Counted from the stretch's first letter, positions 44,188 through 52,722 are shown. The stretch: 64,000 nt of DNA from Neisseria dentiae (GCF_014055005.1 NZ_CP059570.1:2294001-2358000), one strand, 5' to 3'. The notes: a model not told the origin generated them from the sequence alone. Program-made: numbers and translations.

Positions 44188-44739
44188 ATGAAACACAGCA
44201 AACACCAAAACCAGATCCGCATCATCGGCGGCAGTTGCCGCGGCAGGAAACTGCATTTCAACGATGCCGACGGCCTGCGCCCCACACCCGACAGTGTGCG
44301 CGAGCGTTTGTTCAACTGGCTTGGGCAGAATTTAACCGGCCAGGCCGTGTTGGATTTGTTTGCCGGCAGCGGCGCGCTGGGGCTGGAGGCGGCTTCGCGC
44401 AATGCGGCTTCGGTGGTGCTGGTGGAAAACAACCGCCGCACGCTGCAAACCATTGAGGGCAATATCCGCGATCTGGGTTTGAAACAGGTTGAAACCGTGT
44501 GTTCAGACGGCCTGCTTTATCTGAAACATTGCGGCGAAACGTTCGACACGGTATTTCTAGACCCGCCTTTCAGCTGGCAGCAATGGCCGGATTTGTTTGC
44601 GTTGCTGCAAGGCCGTCTGAATATCGGGGCGATGGTTTATATTGAAGCGGGCAGCCTGCCGCCGTTTCCCGACTGGCTTGCGCCGTATCGCGAAGGCAAG
44701 GCGGGGATGAGCAAGTTTGCTTTGTTGGAATATAGTTAA
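44188..44739 (+). CDS. rsmD: 16S rRNA m2G966 methyltransferase RsmD
   Basis: A 183-residue SAM-dependent methyltransferase. The N-terminus has I-I-G-G-S-C-R-G-R-K-L and R-P-T-P-D-S-V-R-E-R-L-F-N-W. SAM motif I is V-L-D-L-F-A-G-S-G-A-L-G-L-E-A near residue 55, and the catalytic motif is L-D-P-P-F near residue 125. It marks the right border of the island. It appears monocistronic and is followed by repeats. Confidence 0.95.
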   Translation: MKHSKHQNQIRIIGGSCRGRKLHFNDADGLRPTPDSVRERLFNWLGQNLTGQAVLDLFAGSGALGLEAASRNAASVVLVENNRRTLQTIEGNIRDLGLKQVETVCSDGLLYLKHCGETFDTVFLDPPFSWQQWPDLFALLQGRLNIGAMVYIEAGSLPPFPDWLAPYREGKAGMSKFALLEYS

Positions 44740-44772
44740 ATCACTGAATGAGGTCTTTGCAAGCCGTTTAGG

Positions 44773-45117
44773 CCGATACCTTTGCAAAATTTTTTCGATA
44801 CCTTAAAACACTTGCGTCATGCTCGGGCTTGACCCGAGCATCTTGTTGTTTCAAAAGAAATAACAGATAACCGGGTTGAGCACAGGCATGACGAAGCATA
44901 AATGAATTCAGTATGGAAACGTATTTTTGCAAAGGTCTCAAGCCGTCTGAAACATCTGATTATCGTCATTCCCGCGTAGGCGGGAATCCAGCCTTTAAAC
45001 CATCAAGTATTTTATTTCAATAGTTTACAAAAAAACGACTGGATTCCCGCCTACGCGGGAATGACGGAATTTAGGCATTTCAGACGGCCTCAAGGTAGTT
45101 TTGCAAAGGTATCGGCC
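44773..45117. mobile_element. Composite repeat with CGATACCTTTGCAAAA ends overlapping the recQ 3' end
   Basis: The outer ends are CCGATACCTTTGCAAAA and (inverted) TTTTGCAAAGGTATCGG, a variant of the GAGACC ends seen elsewhere. Inside are a GTCATGCTCGGGCTTGACCC hairpin half, an internal GCAAAGGTCTC end near 44929, a DUS pair, and two inverted dRS3 20-mers at 44968-44987 and 45043-45062. It fills the 350-bp gap between rsmD and recQ and runs 28 bases into the recQ frame. Confidence 0.7.
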
Positions 45118-46919
45118 TGATCGTTTTGGATAAACGTTTGGCAAATCTCGATGATGTCGCTGCCGAATTTGTTGATTTTGGCTTCGCCCATGCCGTAGAT
45201 GTCGTGCAGATCGCTTGGCGTGGCGGGCAGTTTTTCAACGATGTCGCGCAGGGTTTTGTCGCCGAACACCACATAGGCGGGCACTTCCTCTGCCTGCGCG
45301 CGCGCCAGCCGCCAGCTTCGCAGCGCCTGCCAGATGCGCTCTTCGCGCTCGGTGCGCAGCCATTCTTCTTTGGGTTTCTGCGTGGCGGCTTTTTCGCGCT
45401 TGAGCGGGCGCAGCCACACTTCTTCGCTGCCTTTGAGCACGGCTTTGGCCTTTTCGGTGAGCACCAGCGCCTGGTGGTGCAGCGGGTTGACGGTGAGATA
45501 GCCCAAACTGATGCACTGGCGGACGATGCCGCGCCATTCTTTGTCGCTAAAATCGGCGCCGATGCCGAAGGTGGATAATTCGTGGTGGCGGTTGCGGGCG
45601 ATCCAGTCGTCGTTTTTGCCGCGCAGCACGTTAATCACATAGCCTGCGGCAAACTGCTGGCCGACGCGGTACACGCAGCTTAAGAGTTTCTGCACAATCA
45701 CGGTGCCGTTGAAGCGCACGGGCGGGTGCAGGCAGTTGTCGCAATGGCCGCAGGGTTGGCTCTGCTCGCCGAAATGTTGCAGCAGCAGCACGCGGCGGCA
45801 GGCGGCGGTTTCGCACACGGAAAGCATGGCGTCGAGTTTTTGCAGCTCGATTTGTTTCTGCTCGCTGCTGCTCTCGCCGGTTTGGATGCGTTCGCGCAGA
45901 ACCACCCAGTCGTTGAGGCCGTAGCACAGCCAGCTGGCGGCGGGCAGGCCGTCGCGGCCGGCGCGGCCGGATTCCTGATAGAAATGCTCGACGCTCTGCG
46001 GCATATCGAGGTGGGCAACGAAGCGCACGTCGGGTTTGTCGATGCCCATGCCGAAGGCAACGGTGGCCACCACGATAATGTTGTCTTCGCGGGTGAAGCG
46101 CCGCTGGTTGGCTTCACGCGTTTCCATGCTCAGGCCGGCGTGGTAGGGAACGGCGTCGAGGCCGTGTTCGCACAGAAAGGCTGCCGTGTCTTCCACTTTT
46201 TTGCGGCTCAGGCAGTAAACGATGCCGCTCTGCCCTGCCATCTGCTTGGTAATAAAATCAAGCAGTTGTTTTTTGCCGTTGTTTTTTTCGATAACCTGGT
46301 AATAGATGTTGGGGCGGTCGAAGCTGGCGATAAATTCGGGCGCATCGTTCAGATGCAGGTAGTGTTTGATGTCGGCGCGGGTGGCGGCGTCGGCGGTGGC
46401 GGTAAGCGCGATGCGGGGAACATTGGGGTAGCGTTCGGCCAAAATGCCGAGCTGTTGATATTCGGGGCGGAAGTCGTGCCCCCACTGGCTCACGCAGTGG
46501 GCTTCGTCGATGGCGAACAGGCTGACGGGGTGTTGGTCTAGAAAGCGCAGAAAACGCTCGCTAACGAGGCGCTCGGGCGCAACATAAAGCAGTTTCAGAC
46601 GGCCCGACTGTATATCGTCGGCAATCTGCCGGGCTTCGTCGGGCGAAGTGCCGCTGTGCACGCTGGCCGCCGCCACACCTGCGGCGTGCAGGTTGGCCAC
46701 TTGGTCGTTCATCAGCGCAATCAGCGGCGACACCACCACAGCCACGCCTTCGCGCATCAACGCGGGAATCTGGTAACACAGCGATTTGCCGCCGCCGGTG
46801 GGCATCAGCACCAGCAGGCTGCCGCCCGCAGCGAGCGTGTCCACAATCTCGGCCTGGCTGCCGCGGAATCCGGGGTAGCCGAACACATCGTGCAAAATTC
46901 GGGCGGCGGTTTGGGGCAT
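45090..46919 (-). CDS. recQ: ATP-dependent DNA helicase RecQ, 3' end remade by a repeat
   Basis: A 609-residue superfamily 2 helicase. I start at the ATG at 46919 (M-P-Q-T-A-A-R-I-L); an ORF from 46979 adds an unlikely 20 residues. Visible motifs are Walker A T-G-G-G-K-S-L-C-Y-Q, the D-E-A-H box, S-G-R-A-G-R-D-G, and the zinc-binding C-G-H-C-D-N-C within the RQC region. One HRDC domain lies near residues 525-600. N. gonorrhoeae RecQ is longer, with three HRDC domains. Here the last eight codons (A-D-T-F-A-K-L-P) and the TGA lie inside the repeat at 44773-45117, so a longer C-terminus may have been lost. Confidence 0.93.
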   Translation of the reverse strand: MPQTAARILHDVFGYPGFRGSQAEIVDTLAAGGSLLVLMPTGGGKSLCYQIPALMREGVAVVVSPLIALMNDQVANLHAAGVAAASVHSGTSPDEARQIADDIQSGRLKLLYVAPERLVSERFLRFLDQHPVSLFAIDEAHCVSQWGHDFRPEYQQLGILAERYPNVPRIALTATADAATRADIKHYLHLNDAPEFIASFDRPNIYYQVIEKNNGKKQLLDFITKQMAGQSGIVYCLSRKKVEDTAAFLCEHGLDAVPYHAGLSMETREANQRRFTREDNIIVVATVAFGMGIDKPDVRFVAHLDMPQSVEHFYQESGRAGRDGLPAASWLCYGLNDWVVLRERIQTGESSSEQKQIELQKLDAMLSVCETAACRRVLLLQHFGEQSQPCGHCDNCLHPPVRFNGTVIVQKLLSCVYRVGQQFAAGYVINVLRGKNDDWIARNRHHELSTFGIGADFSDKEWRGIVRQCISLGYLTVNPLHHQALVLTEKAKAVLKGSEEVWLRPLKREKAATQKPKEEWLRTEREERIWQALRSWRLARAQAEEVPAYVVFGDKTLRDIVEKLPATPSDLHDIYGMGEAKINKFGSDIIEICQTFIQNDQADTFAKLP

Positions 46920-47107
46920 GGGCGGCTTTCGCAAAAGGGCGTAACGGGCGGAAAGTGGGTATTTTAACGTTTTTCGCAACAGGCCGTCTGAAAATTCAAG
47001 TGGCTTTTTTTACACGGTTTTGTTTATTTTTTTGCCGCCTCACATAAAAAGGCTTAACATTATGCAGTTTTAACCGAGCGGCAGATAAGGCCGTCTGAAA
47101 GGAATTT

Positions 47108-47536
47108 ATGAACGCTTTTCGCTTTTCCGCCGCCGCAGCGGTTGCCTTGCTGCTGGCCGCCTGTGCGGGCACGTCCGGCCCTTCGGTGAGCGGCAGTTGG
47201 GAAAAAATCGGCACCACTTCCAACGGCAACATCCGGGCTTATATCGATAAGGCCAGCATCCGCAAAAACGGCAACCTGGTTACTTTCCGCGACCGCAAAG
47301 TGGTGCAGAAAACCGATGAAGAACGCTATGTGAACACGCCCAAATATAAAACCGCCGTCGGCACTTGGGAAATGCACTGCACCAACAAAACCTACCGCTT
47401 AACCGCCCTGCAACTGCTGGACGAAAAAGGCACGGTGCTGCTGAACCAAACCTACACCGCCGCCGGCATCCGCCCCATGAGCATCATCGGCGGCTCGGTA
47501 AACGAAAAACAGTTTGAAATGGTGTGCGGGCAATAA
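47108..47536 (+). CDS. Adhesin-E-like surface lipoprotein
   Basis: A 142-residue protein with a lipoprotein signal peptide (V-A-L-L-L-A-A-C-A-G, lipid on Cys near residue 19). The mature part, starting W-E-K-I-G-T-T-S-N-G-N-I-R-A-Y-I-D, resembles the surface-adhesin E (protein E) family in overall pattern, with two Cys that could form a disulfide (M-H-C near residue 91 and M-V-C-G near 140). The function in Neisseria is not established. The ribosome-binding site AAGGAA partly overlaps a DUS at 47088-47099. Confidence 0.7.
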   Translation: MNAFRFSAAAAVALLLAACAGTSGPSVSGSWEKIGTTSNGNIRAYIDKASIRKNGNLVTFRDRKVVQKTDEERYVNTPKYKTAVGTWEMHCTNKTYRLTALQLLDEKGTVLLNQTYTAAGIRPMSIIGGSVNEKQFEMVCGQ

Positions 47537-47558
47537 CCCGCAAACCGAATGCTTGAAA

Positions 47559-47583
47559 GGCCGTCTGAACGTTTTCAGACGGC
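47559..47583 (+). terminator. DUS hairpin after the lipoprotein gene
   Basis: AAGGCCGTCTGAA, loop CG, and TTTTCAGACGGCTT, about 22 bases past the stop. Confidence 0.7.
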
Positions 47584-47674
47584 TTAAAATATTTGTAAAG
47601 TTCAAAAGACAAAACTAAAAGACCTAAGTTTAAAATGTTGATATAAACGCTATTAATATCACAAGGGGAATATA

Positions 47675-48859
47675 ATGCTATTGTTTGTAGTTTTGGTCTT
47701 TGCTATTACTGCTGTCTGGATGATTTTCAGAAAAGAAAGAGGAAATGCGCTGCCAGCAAATAATCAAAATGATCTATTCGATAACTATGTCGTTTTGGAT
47801 ACCGAAACGACGGGACTTGATGATGACGCAGAGATTATTGAAATTGCAATCATTGATATAGATGACAATGTTTTACTGAATACGTTAATTAGGCCATCTA
47901 AGCCTATGCCTGACTGGTGTGAAGCGGTTCGGATTCACGGCATTACCAATGAAATGTTAGATGGTGCACCAACATGGAAAGAAATGTATCCAAGAATAGT
48001 TGAAATTTTATCCGGTAAGCAGGTGGTTATTTATAATGCAGATTTTGATTTAAGGTTGATTCGCCAAACCTGTGATAAATATGATTTACAGGCTCCTATT
48101 GATACTGCATTTTGTGCGATGAACCATTATTCCGAATGGTATGGTGAGAAAAGTTATACATTTCCTGGCCGGTATCACAAACAGTCATTATATAAAGCAG
48201 TTAGGTTTACTGGAAACAAATTTAGCGGAGAAAATCATAGGGCATTGACGGACTGTAAGGCAACTTTATCTGTTTTGAAGTCAATTAATGGCGTCAATTC
48301 ACCTGAATTGATGCGAGAAGAAGTGATCAATGAATTTAAAAGGAAAACTTCTCTTCTTTTTGATGATGCAGTTGTTGTCGGTTTCAATGTTTCAGGAAAT
48401 ATAAAAAGTCAAAATATTCTTGAAATTGGTATTATTGACACTCAGGGAAACATTTTACTTGATACATTTGTTTGTCCAAAAAGAAAAATATCAGACAATA
48501 CAAAATATTTGAAATTCATTGGTAAATCAGCGGCTGAATTCTCAAACTTTCCTAAGTGGGATGAATTATATGAATTGGTATTTAGTTTACTAGATAGTAA
48601 AAAAGTATTCTGTATCAATAATAATACAATAAAGAACATCAATCTTGAAAATAAGAAATATGGATTGCCTGAAATTGATTTTATTGAGTTATCTGTAAAT
48701 GAAGTATTCTACAACTTGAATAGTTTGGGAGTGGAAAATGGTTTATATAATTTGTCGTGCACTGCTGACAAATTAAATATGAAAATAGATAAATTAAGGT
48801 CGGTTTCTAGTTGTTTGGTGTTTTGTGAAATGATGAAGCATCTAGATATTGAGAAGTAA
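47675..48859 (+). CDS. Membrane-anchored DEDDh exonuclease with a degenerate second domain
   Basis: A 394-residue, AT-rich gene unlike its neighbours in composition. Residues 2-18 form a membrane anchor. Residues 37-205 are a DnaQ-like 3'-5' exonuclease with a complete catalytic set: D42 and E44 (L-D-T-E-T-T-G), D123 or D125 (N-A-D-F-D), and H188 with D193 (H-R-A-L-T-D). Residues 231-390 repeat the same pattern (V-V-V-G-F-N-V-S-G-N, I-L-E-I-G-I-I-D-T-Q-G-N-I-L-L-D-T, W-D-E-L-Y-E-L-V-F-S-L-L, then I-N-N-N-T-I-K) with every catalytic residue lost. The start follows AAGGGGAA. The target is unknown. Probably acquired by transfer. Confidence 0.75.
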   Translation: MLLFVVLVFAITAVWMIFRKERGNALPANNQNDLFDNYVVLDTETTGLDDDAEIIEIAIIDIDDNVLLNTLIRPSKPMPDWCEAVRIHGITNEMLDGAPTWKEMYPRIVEILSGKQVVIYNADFDLRLIRQTCDKYDLQAPIDTAFCAMNHYSEWYGEKSYTFPGRYHKQSLYKAVRFTGNKFSGENHRALTDCKATLSVLKSINGVNSPELMREEVINEFKRKTSLLFDDAVVVGFNVSGNIKSQNILEIGIIDTQGNILLDTFVCPKRKISDNTKYLKFIGKSAAEFSNFPKWDELYELVFSLLDSKKVFCINNNTIKNINLENKKYGLPEIDFIELSVNEVFYNLNSLGVENGLYNLSCTADKLNMKIDKLRSVSSCLVFCEMMKHLDIEK

Positions 48860-48995
48860 TTTTATTGCATAAATAAATTTTGCAAAGGTTTCGACCTAAT
48901 GTTCTAACCACCCCATTACTCAAAATTCTTCACACAAACCACTACCGGTGGTCAAGCTTTACAAAAACCCATTACAATAACCGCACCGCCAACCT

Positions 48996-49007
48996 TTCAG
49001 ACGGCCT
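48996..49007. repeat. DUS abutting the photolyase start codon
   Basis: TTCAGACGGCCT ends directly before the ATG at 49008. It takes up the place where a Shine-Dalgarno sequence would be, and none is visible. Confidence 0.85.
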
Positions 49008-50435
49008 ATGACTGCTCAACCGATTACGCTGGTGTGGTTCCGCCGCGACTTGCGCCTGTTCGACAACACCGCCCTGCAAACCGCCATACGCCGCGGCCTG
49101 CCCGTGGCGGGCGTGTTTGTGTTCGCCCCCGCCGAAGAGGCCGCCCTCGCGCGCAACGGGCGCCGTTTGGGTTTTATCTACGACAGCGTGGCGGCGTTAC
49201 AAGCGGCCTTGTCGGCCAAAAACGTGCCGCTGTATGTGCTGCACGGGCACGCCGAAAACGAAATTCCGCAGCTGGCCGCAACGCTTGCCGCCGAGGCCGT
49301 GGTGTGCGCCGAAAGCTACGAGCCGCAAGGCAGGGAAGAAACCAACGCCGTCAGCCGCGCACTCGACCGCTCGGGCCGAGCACTCGTGCAGGTTGACGAT
49401 TTTGCCGTGCTGCCCAAAGCCGCCGTGATGACGCATACCGGCCGCCCCTATCTGGTTTACACACCCTACAAAACCGCCTGGCTGCAAACCTATGCCCAAC
49501 GTTTCGGCACCTGGGCGCCCGCCGACAACTGGCACGACCTTGCCGCACTGCAAACGCGCCTGCCCGAATCCGCCCGCCGCGCCCCGCCGCTGCCCGATCC
49601 TGCCGCCCTCGGCATCGGCCCCGACGAGCGCACCACCCTGTTTGCCGGCGGCGAAGAAGCCGCGCAGGCGCAGTTAGGGCGGTTTCTCAACCATATCGGG
49701 TGCTACCGCCTCGAGCGCGATTTCCCCGCCAAAAGCGGCACTGCCCGCCTTTCACCCTATATCGCCCACGGTATGCTCTCGCCCCGCCATCTGGTTTATC
49801 TCGCGCGACAACACGACAGCGAAGGCGCATCGGCATGGCTGGGCGAGCTGATTTGGCGCGAATTTTTCCAGCAGGTGCTCTACCACCACCCGAACGCGGC
49901 GCGGGAAAGTTTCCGCCCCGAATACCGCAATCTGGCCTGGCCGGGCAAAGCCGAATGGTTCGAGCGGTGGAAAAACGGGCAAACCGGTTACCCGATTATC
50001 GATGCCGCCATGCGCTGCCTGGCCGGCAGCGGCTGGCTGCACAACCGTTTGCGTATGCTGGCGGCGGGCTTTCTGGTGAAAGACCTGCTCACCGACCCGC
50101 GCCTGGGCGAGGCGTGGTTTGCCGAGCAGCTGATTGACTACGATTTGGCCGCCAACAACGGCGGCTGGCAGTGGGCGGCCGGCACGGGCTGCGACGCGCA
50201 GCCGTATTTCCGCATTTTCAATCCCGTGCTGCAATCGCAGAAGTTCGACCCCGACGGCCGCTTTATCCGCCGCCATGTGCCGGAGCTGGCGCACTTGGGC
50301 AAAGACGTTATCCACGCCCCGTGGCTGGCGAAAGAAAGCATACGCACCCACGGCTACCCGCCCCCCATCGTTAACCACGGCGAACAGCGTTTGCGGGCAC
50401 TGGCTCTCTTCAAGCAGCCTGAAAAGGCCGTCTGA
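49008..50435 (+). CDS. phrB: Deoxyribodipyrimidine photolyase
   Basis: A 475-residue class I CPD photolyase that uses FAD and light to split cyclobutane pyrimidine dimers. The N-terminal alpha/beta antenna domain starts V-W-F-R-R-D-L-R-L-F-D-N-T-A-L. The C-terminal FAD domain has W-L-G-E-L-I-W-R-E-F-F near 285, M-R-C-L-A-G-S-G-W-L-H-N-R-L-R-M near 340, and Y-D-L-A-A-N-N-G-G-W-Q-W-A-A-G-T-G-C-D near 385. Its TGA stop lies inside a DUS (50425-50436), so that the last residues K-A-V are DUS-encoded. The start directly follows another DUS. Confidence 0.95.
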   Translation: MTAQPITLVWFRRDLRLFDNTALQTAIRRGLPVAGVFVFAPAEEAALARNGRRLGFIYDSVAALQAALSAKNVPLYVLHGHAENEIPQLAATLAAEAVVCAESYEPQGREETNAVSRALDRSGRALVQVDDFAVLPKAAVMTHTGRPYLVYTPYKTAWLQTYAQRFGTWAPADNWHDLAALQTRLPESARRAPPLPDPAALGIGPDERTTLFAGGEEAAQAQLGRFLNHIGCYRLERDFPAKSGTARLSPYIAHGMLSPRHLVYLARQHDSEGASAWLGELIWREFFQQVLYHHPNAARESFRPEYRNLAWPGKAEWFERWKNGQTGYPIIDAAMRCLAGSGWLHNRLRMLAAGFLVKDLLTDPRLGEAWFAEQLIDYDLAANNGGWQWAAGTGCDAQPYFRIFNPVLQSQKFDPDGRFIRRHVPELAHLGKDVIHAPWLAKESIRTHGYPPPIVNHGEQRLRALALFKQPEKAV

Positions 50436-50444
50436 AAACCGCTG

Positions 50445-51020
50445 CTATGCCTGCTTTCCGACCGTGTCCGGCTGATGCGGCGGCGCATCACCCTGCTGTT
50501 TTGCCGAGCCGCCTTTTTTTGAGTCGGGCGGCATATCCACGATAACCGTTCCGGCGATAAAATCGTGGATGCCGCGGCTGTTGGAGCCGAACACAATCAT
50601 CAGGCAGTTGATCCAAATAGGCCATCCGTCTAAAAAATCATCGAAAATCAAAAAATTGCTAAAAATAAGCCATGCCGGCGTTCGGAGCAGGAGATATTCC
50701 AGCGCACTGGTCCGCTGCCCTGTGCGGATATTGATGGGAGCAAGATAAAGCGCGCATTTGCCTGCCGAACGGCCGAAAATGCAGATAATGCAGATTTGTA
50801 TCAGGGCATAAACCGAGTACTGGAACACAGAAGGCGCACGGAGGGCATCTTCAATGGCTTTGGCATCACCGGCCATCACAGCATCGTTCATGGTGCAAAG
50901 CACCACTATCCACAATAAAATGCAATCTATTGTAAATGCCGCAAACCTGTCACTCACCGGCGCCACGCGGAAGTTTGATTCTTCAAATTTAAATGTTTTC
51001 AAATCGGCCCGTTCACCCAT
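50445..51020 (-). CDS. RDD-family membrane protein
   Basis: 191 residues from the ATG at 51020 (M-G-E-R-A-D-L-K), with GGGAG eight bases ahead; an ORF from 51050 is longer but lacks such a site. Three to four hydrophobic segments are visible (about 30-50, 80-100, 125-155). The RDD signature appears as V-S-D-R-F-A-A-F-T-I-D near the first helix. RDD proteins are membrane proteins of mixed or unknown role, some of them Na+/H+ antiporters. Convergent with phrB. Confidence 0.75.
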   Translation of the reverse strand: MGERADLKTFKFEESNFRVAPVSDRFAAFTIDCILLWIVVLCTMNDAVMAGDAKAIEDALRAPSVFQYSVYALIQICIICIFGRSAGKCALYLAPINIRTGQRTSALEYLLLRTPAWLIFSNFLIFDDFLDGWPIWINCLMIVFGSNSRGIHDFIAGTVIVDMPPDSKKGGSAKQQGDAPPHQPDTVGKQA

Positions 51021-51203
51021 AGCAGTGCTCCCAAAGCCTGTTAGAATCACAGAGAAACAATTAAGTTCAGTTCGATATTCATAATATGTGCCGCCCGAAA
51101 CTTTTCAGACGGCCGCCCCATCCGCCTGACTTAACGCAAGCCGCAGGCGCAAACCTTGTGTTCTAATGCACTTTTTTATCCGCCCCGCCCGCCCCGTGCC
51201 ATT

Positions 51204-52424
51204 ATGAAAACCCTGCTGCAACAAGCCGCCGAACGCTGGTTCAACCCCTACAAACGCTACCGCTACAGCCGCCTGATCCATGCAGTGCGGCTGGGCTTGG
51301 CGGTGTTGTGCGCCACCCTGATTGCGCGCCGCTTCGGCCTGATGCACGGCGAGTGGATCAGCATCACCGTGTTTGTGGTGCTGGGTATGTTGCAGTTTCA
51401 GGGCGCGATTTATTCCAAAGCCGTCGAACGTATGCTCGGCACCCTGATCGGCCTGGCCGCCGGCCTGCTGATTTTGTGGCTGAACCAAAACCACCTGCAC
51501 GACAACGCCGCGTTTTACCTGATAATCGGCGTGTTCAGCGCCGTGGCCGGCTGGCTGGCGGTGGGGAAAAACGGCTATATCCCCATGCTGGCGGGGCTGA
51601 CCATGTGTATGCTGGCGGGCGGCGTTCACAACGGCGAATGGCTGCACGACAGCATGATGCGCGCGCTCAACGTGCTGCTCGGTGCCGCCATCGCCGTGGC
51701 CGCCGCCAAACTGATGCCGCTGAAATCCACCCTGATGTGGCGTTTTCTGCTGGCCGACAACCTCACCGCCGCCAGCCGCGTGCTGGCCGAAATCGGCAAC
51801 GGCGAATACATGGGCAGGCAGCGGTGGCGCAAAAACCAGAAAAAGATCAAACAGATCAACAACCGCCTGGTGCGCAGCCGCAGCCATCTCACCCCCACCG
51901 CGCAAGAGAGCCGCATCAGCCTCACCATGATGGAAACCATACAGCACACCCACCGCAAAATCGTCAGCAGCACCGACCTTTTGCTGCACGCCGTGCTGAA
52001 ACTGCCGCGCCCCGACATGAGCGAAGAGGAAGAAGCGCTGCTCAACCGCCATTTCGCCGCCCTGCAACACGAGCTGCACCTCACGTCGCACATGCTCAAA
52101 GGCCGCTATGCCCACCGCATTCACATTTCCACCGCCATCGACCCGCAACTGCGCGCCCTTTCGCAGCGGCTGCCGTTTGAATGGCAGGGTTTTATCTGGC
52201 TGAGTATCAATATCCGCATCGAGCTGGCCAATTTGGTGATGATGCTGGTGCGCACGCGGCAGAAGTGGCTGGAGCCGAAAGAATTGCGCAAACTGCGCAA
52301 GCATTTGATTGATAAAGGCGCACACGGGCAGGGATATAGTGAATTCAATTACTTCGGTACAAGGCAGCAAGCCGCAGGCAGTACAGGCAGTACGACAAGG
52401 CGCAGCAACGCCGTAACGGAGTAA
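51204..52424 (+). CDS. FUSC-type (aromatic acid exporter-like) membrane protein with Correia-encoded tail
   Basis: A 406-residue protein from the ATG at 51204 (M-K-T-L-L-Q-Q-A-A-E-R-W-F-N-P). Six hydrophobic segments lie between residues about 25 and 175 (the V-F-V-V-L-G-M-L-Q-F-Q-G and G-T-L-I-G-L-A-A-G-L stretches are typical of FUSC/YccS proteins), followed by a long helical cytoplasmic part (about 180-380). The family is thought to export aromatic or toxic small molecules. The last 30 residues (from G-Y-S-E-F-N-Y-F-G-T-R-Q-Q) and the TAA are encoded by a Correia element at 52335-52438, so the original C-terminus has been replaced. Confidence 0.8.
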   Translation: MKTLLQQAAERWFNPYKRYRYSRLIHAVRLGLAVLCATLIARRFGLMHGEWISITVFVVLGMLQFQGAIYSKAVERMLGTLIGLAAGLLILWLNQNHLHDNAAFYLIIGVFSAVAGWLAVGKNGYIPMLAGLTMCMLAGGVHNGEWLHDSMMRALNVLLGAAIAVAAAKLMPLKSTLMWRFLLADNLTAASRVLAEIGNGEYMGRQRWRKNQKKIKQINNRLVRSRSHLTPTAQESRISLTMMETIQHTHRKIVSSTDLLLHAVLKLPRPDMSEEEEALLNRHFAALQHELHLTSHMLKGRYAHRIHISTAIDPQLRALSQRLPFEWQGFIWLSINIRIELANLVMMLVRTRQKWLEPKELRKLRKHLIDKGAHGQGYSEFNYFGTRQQAAGSTGSTTRRSNAVTE

Positions 52425-52438
52425 GTGGATTCACTATA
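52335..52438. mobile_element. Correia element (short form) overlapping the FUSC gene 3' end
   Basis: A 104-bp element with ends TATAGTGAATTCA and (inverted) TATAGTGAATCCA. The core, with ACAAGGCAGCAAGCCGCAGG, GCAGTAC repeats and GCAACGCCGTAACGG, is recognisably that of Correia repeat enclosed elements, lacking the IHF-site segment of the long form. It supplies the last codons and stop of the upstream gene. Confidence 0.85.
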
Positions 52439-52451
52439 GGCGCGCAAAATG

Positions 52452-52633
52452 TTTTCAGACGGCCGCAAGGCTTGGCAAGACCTGTTTTTCTACCGTTTTC
52501 GTCATGCTCAAACTTGACCCGAGTATCCGGCTATTTTTAAAAAATAAAAAGATACTCGGGTCAAGCCCGAGTATGACGTTATTTTTAAACAAGTTAGCGG
52601 AATATTTTGCCAAGCCTTGCGGCCGTCTGAAAA
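52452..52633. repeat. Nested palindrome: 26-bp DUS-containing arms around a GTCATGCTC hairpin
   Basis: The outer arms at 52452-52477 and 52608-52633 are perfect inverse complements of 26 bases and include the DUS (TTTTCAGACGGCCGCAAGGC...). Inside, 52500-52527 and 52551-52578 form a second hairpin of the GATACTCGGGTCAAGCCCGA type, also present at 62091-62166 and in part near 44815. Confidence 0.8.
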
Positions 52634-52647
52634 CCGTTCGGTAATGA

Positions 52648-52718
52648 GTAGGTCGGGCATTTATGCCCGACAAAACCGAAAAATATAACGGAATGTCGGA
52701 TATAAATGCCCGGCCTAC
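52648..52718. repeat. GTAGGTCGGGCATTTATGCC inverted repeat
   Basis: GTAGGTCGGGCATTTATGCC and an imperfect inverse GGCATTTATATCCGACATTC-type arm with ATAAATGCCCGGCCTAC at its end. It is a dispersed-repeat type distinct from DUS and dRS3. It lies between the palindrome and the gene at 52723. Confidence 0.6.
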
Positions 52719-52722
52719 GCTG

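Noticed and set aside
51105..52370. 421-residue minus-strand open frame rich in His and Gln
   Set aside because: Antisense of the FUSC-type gene; composition typical of a shadow frame.
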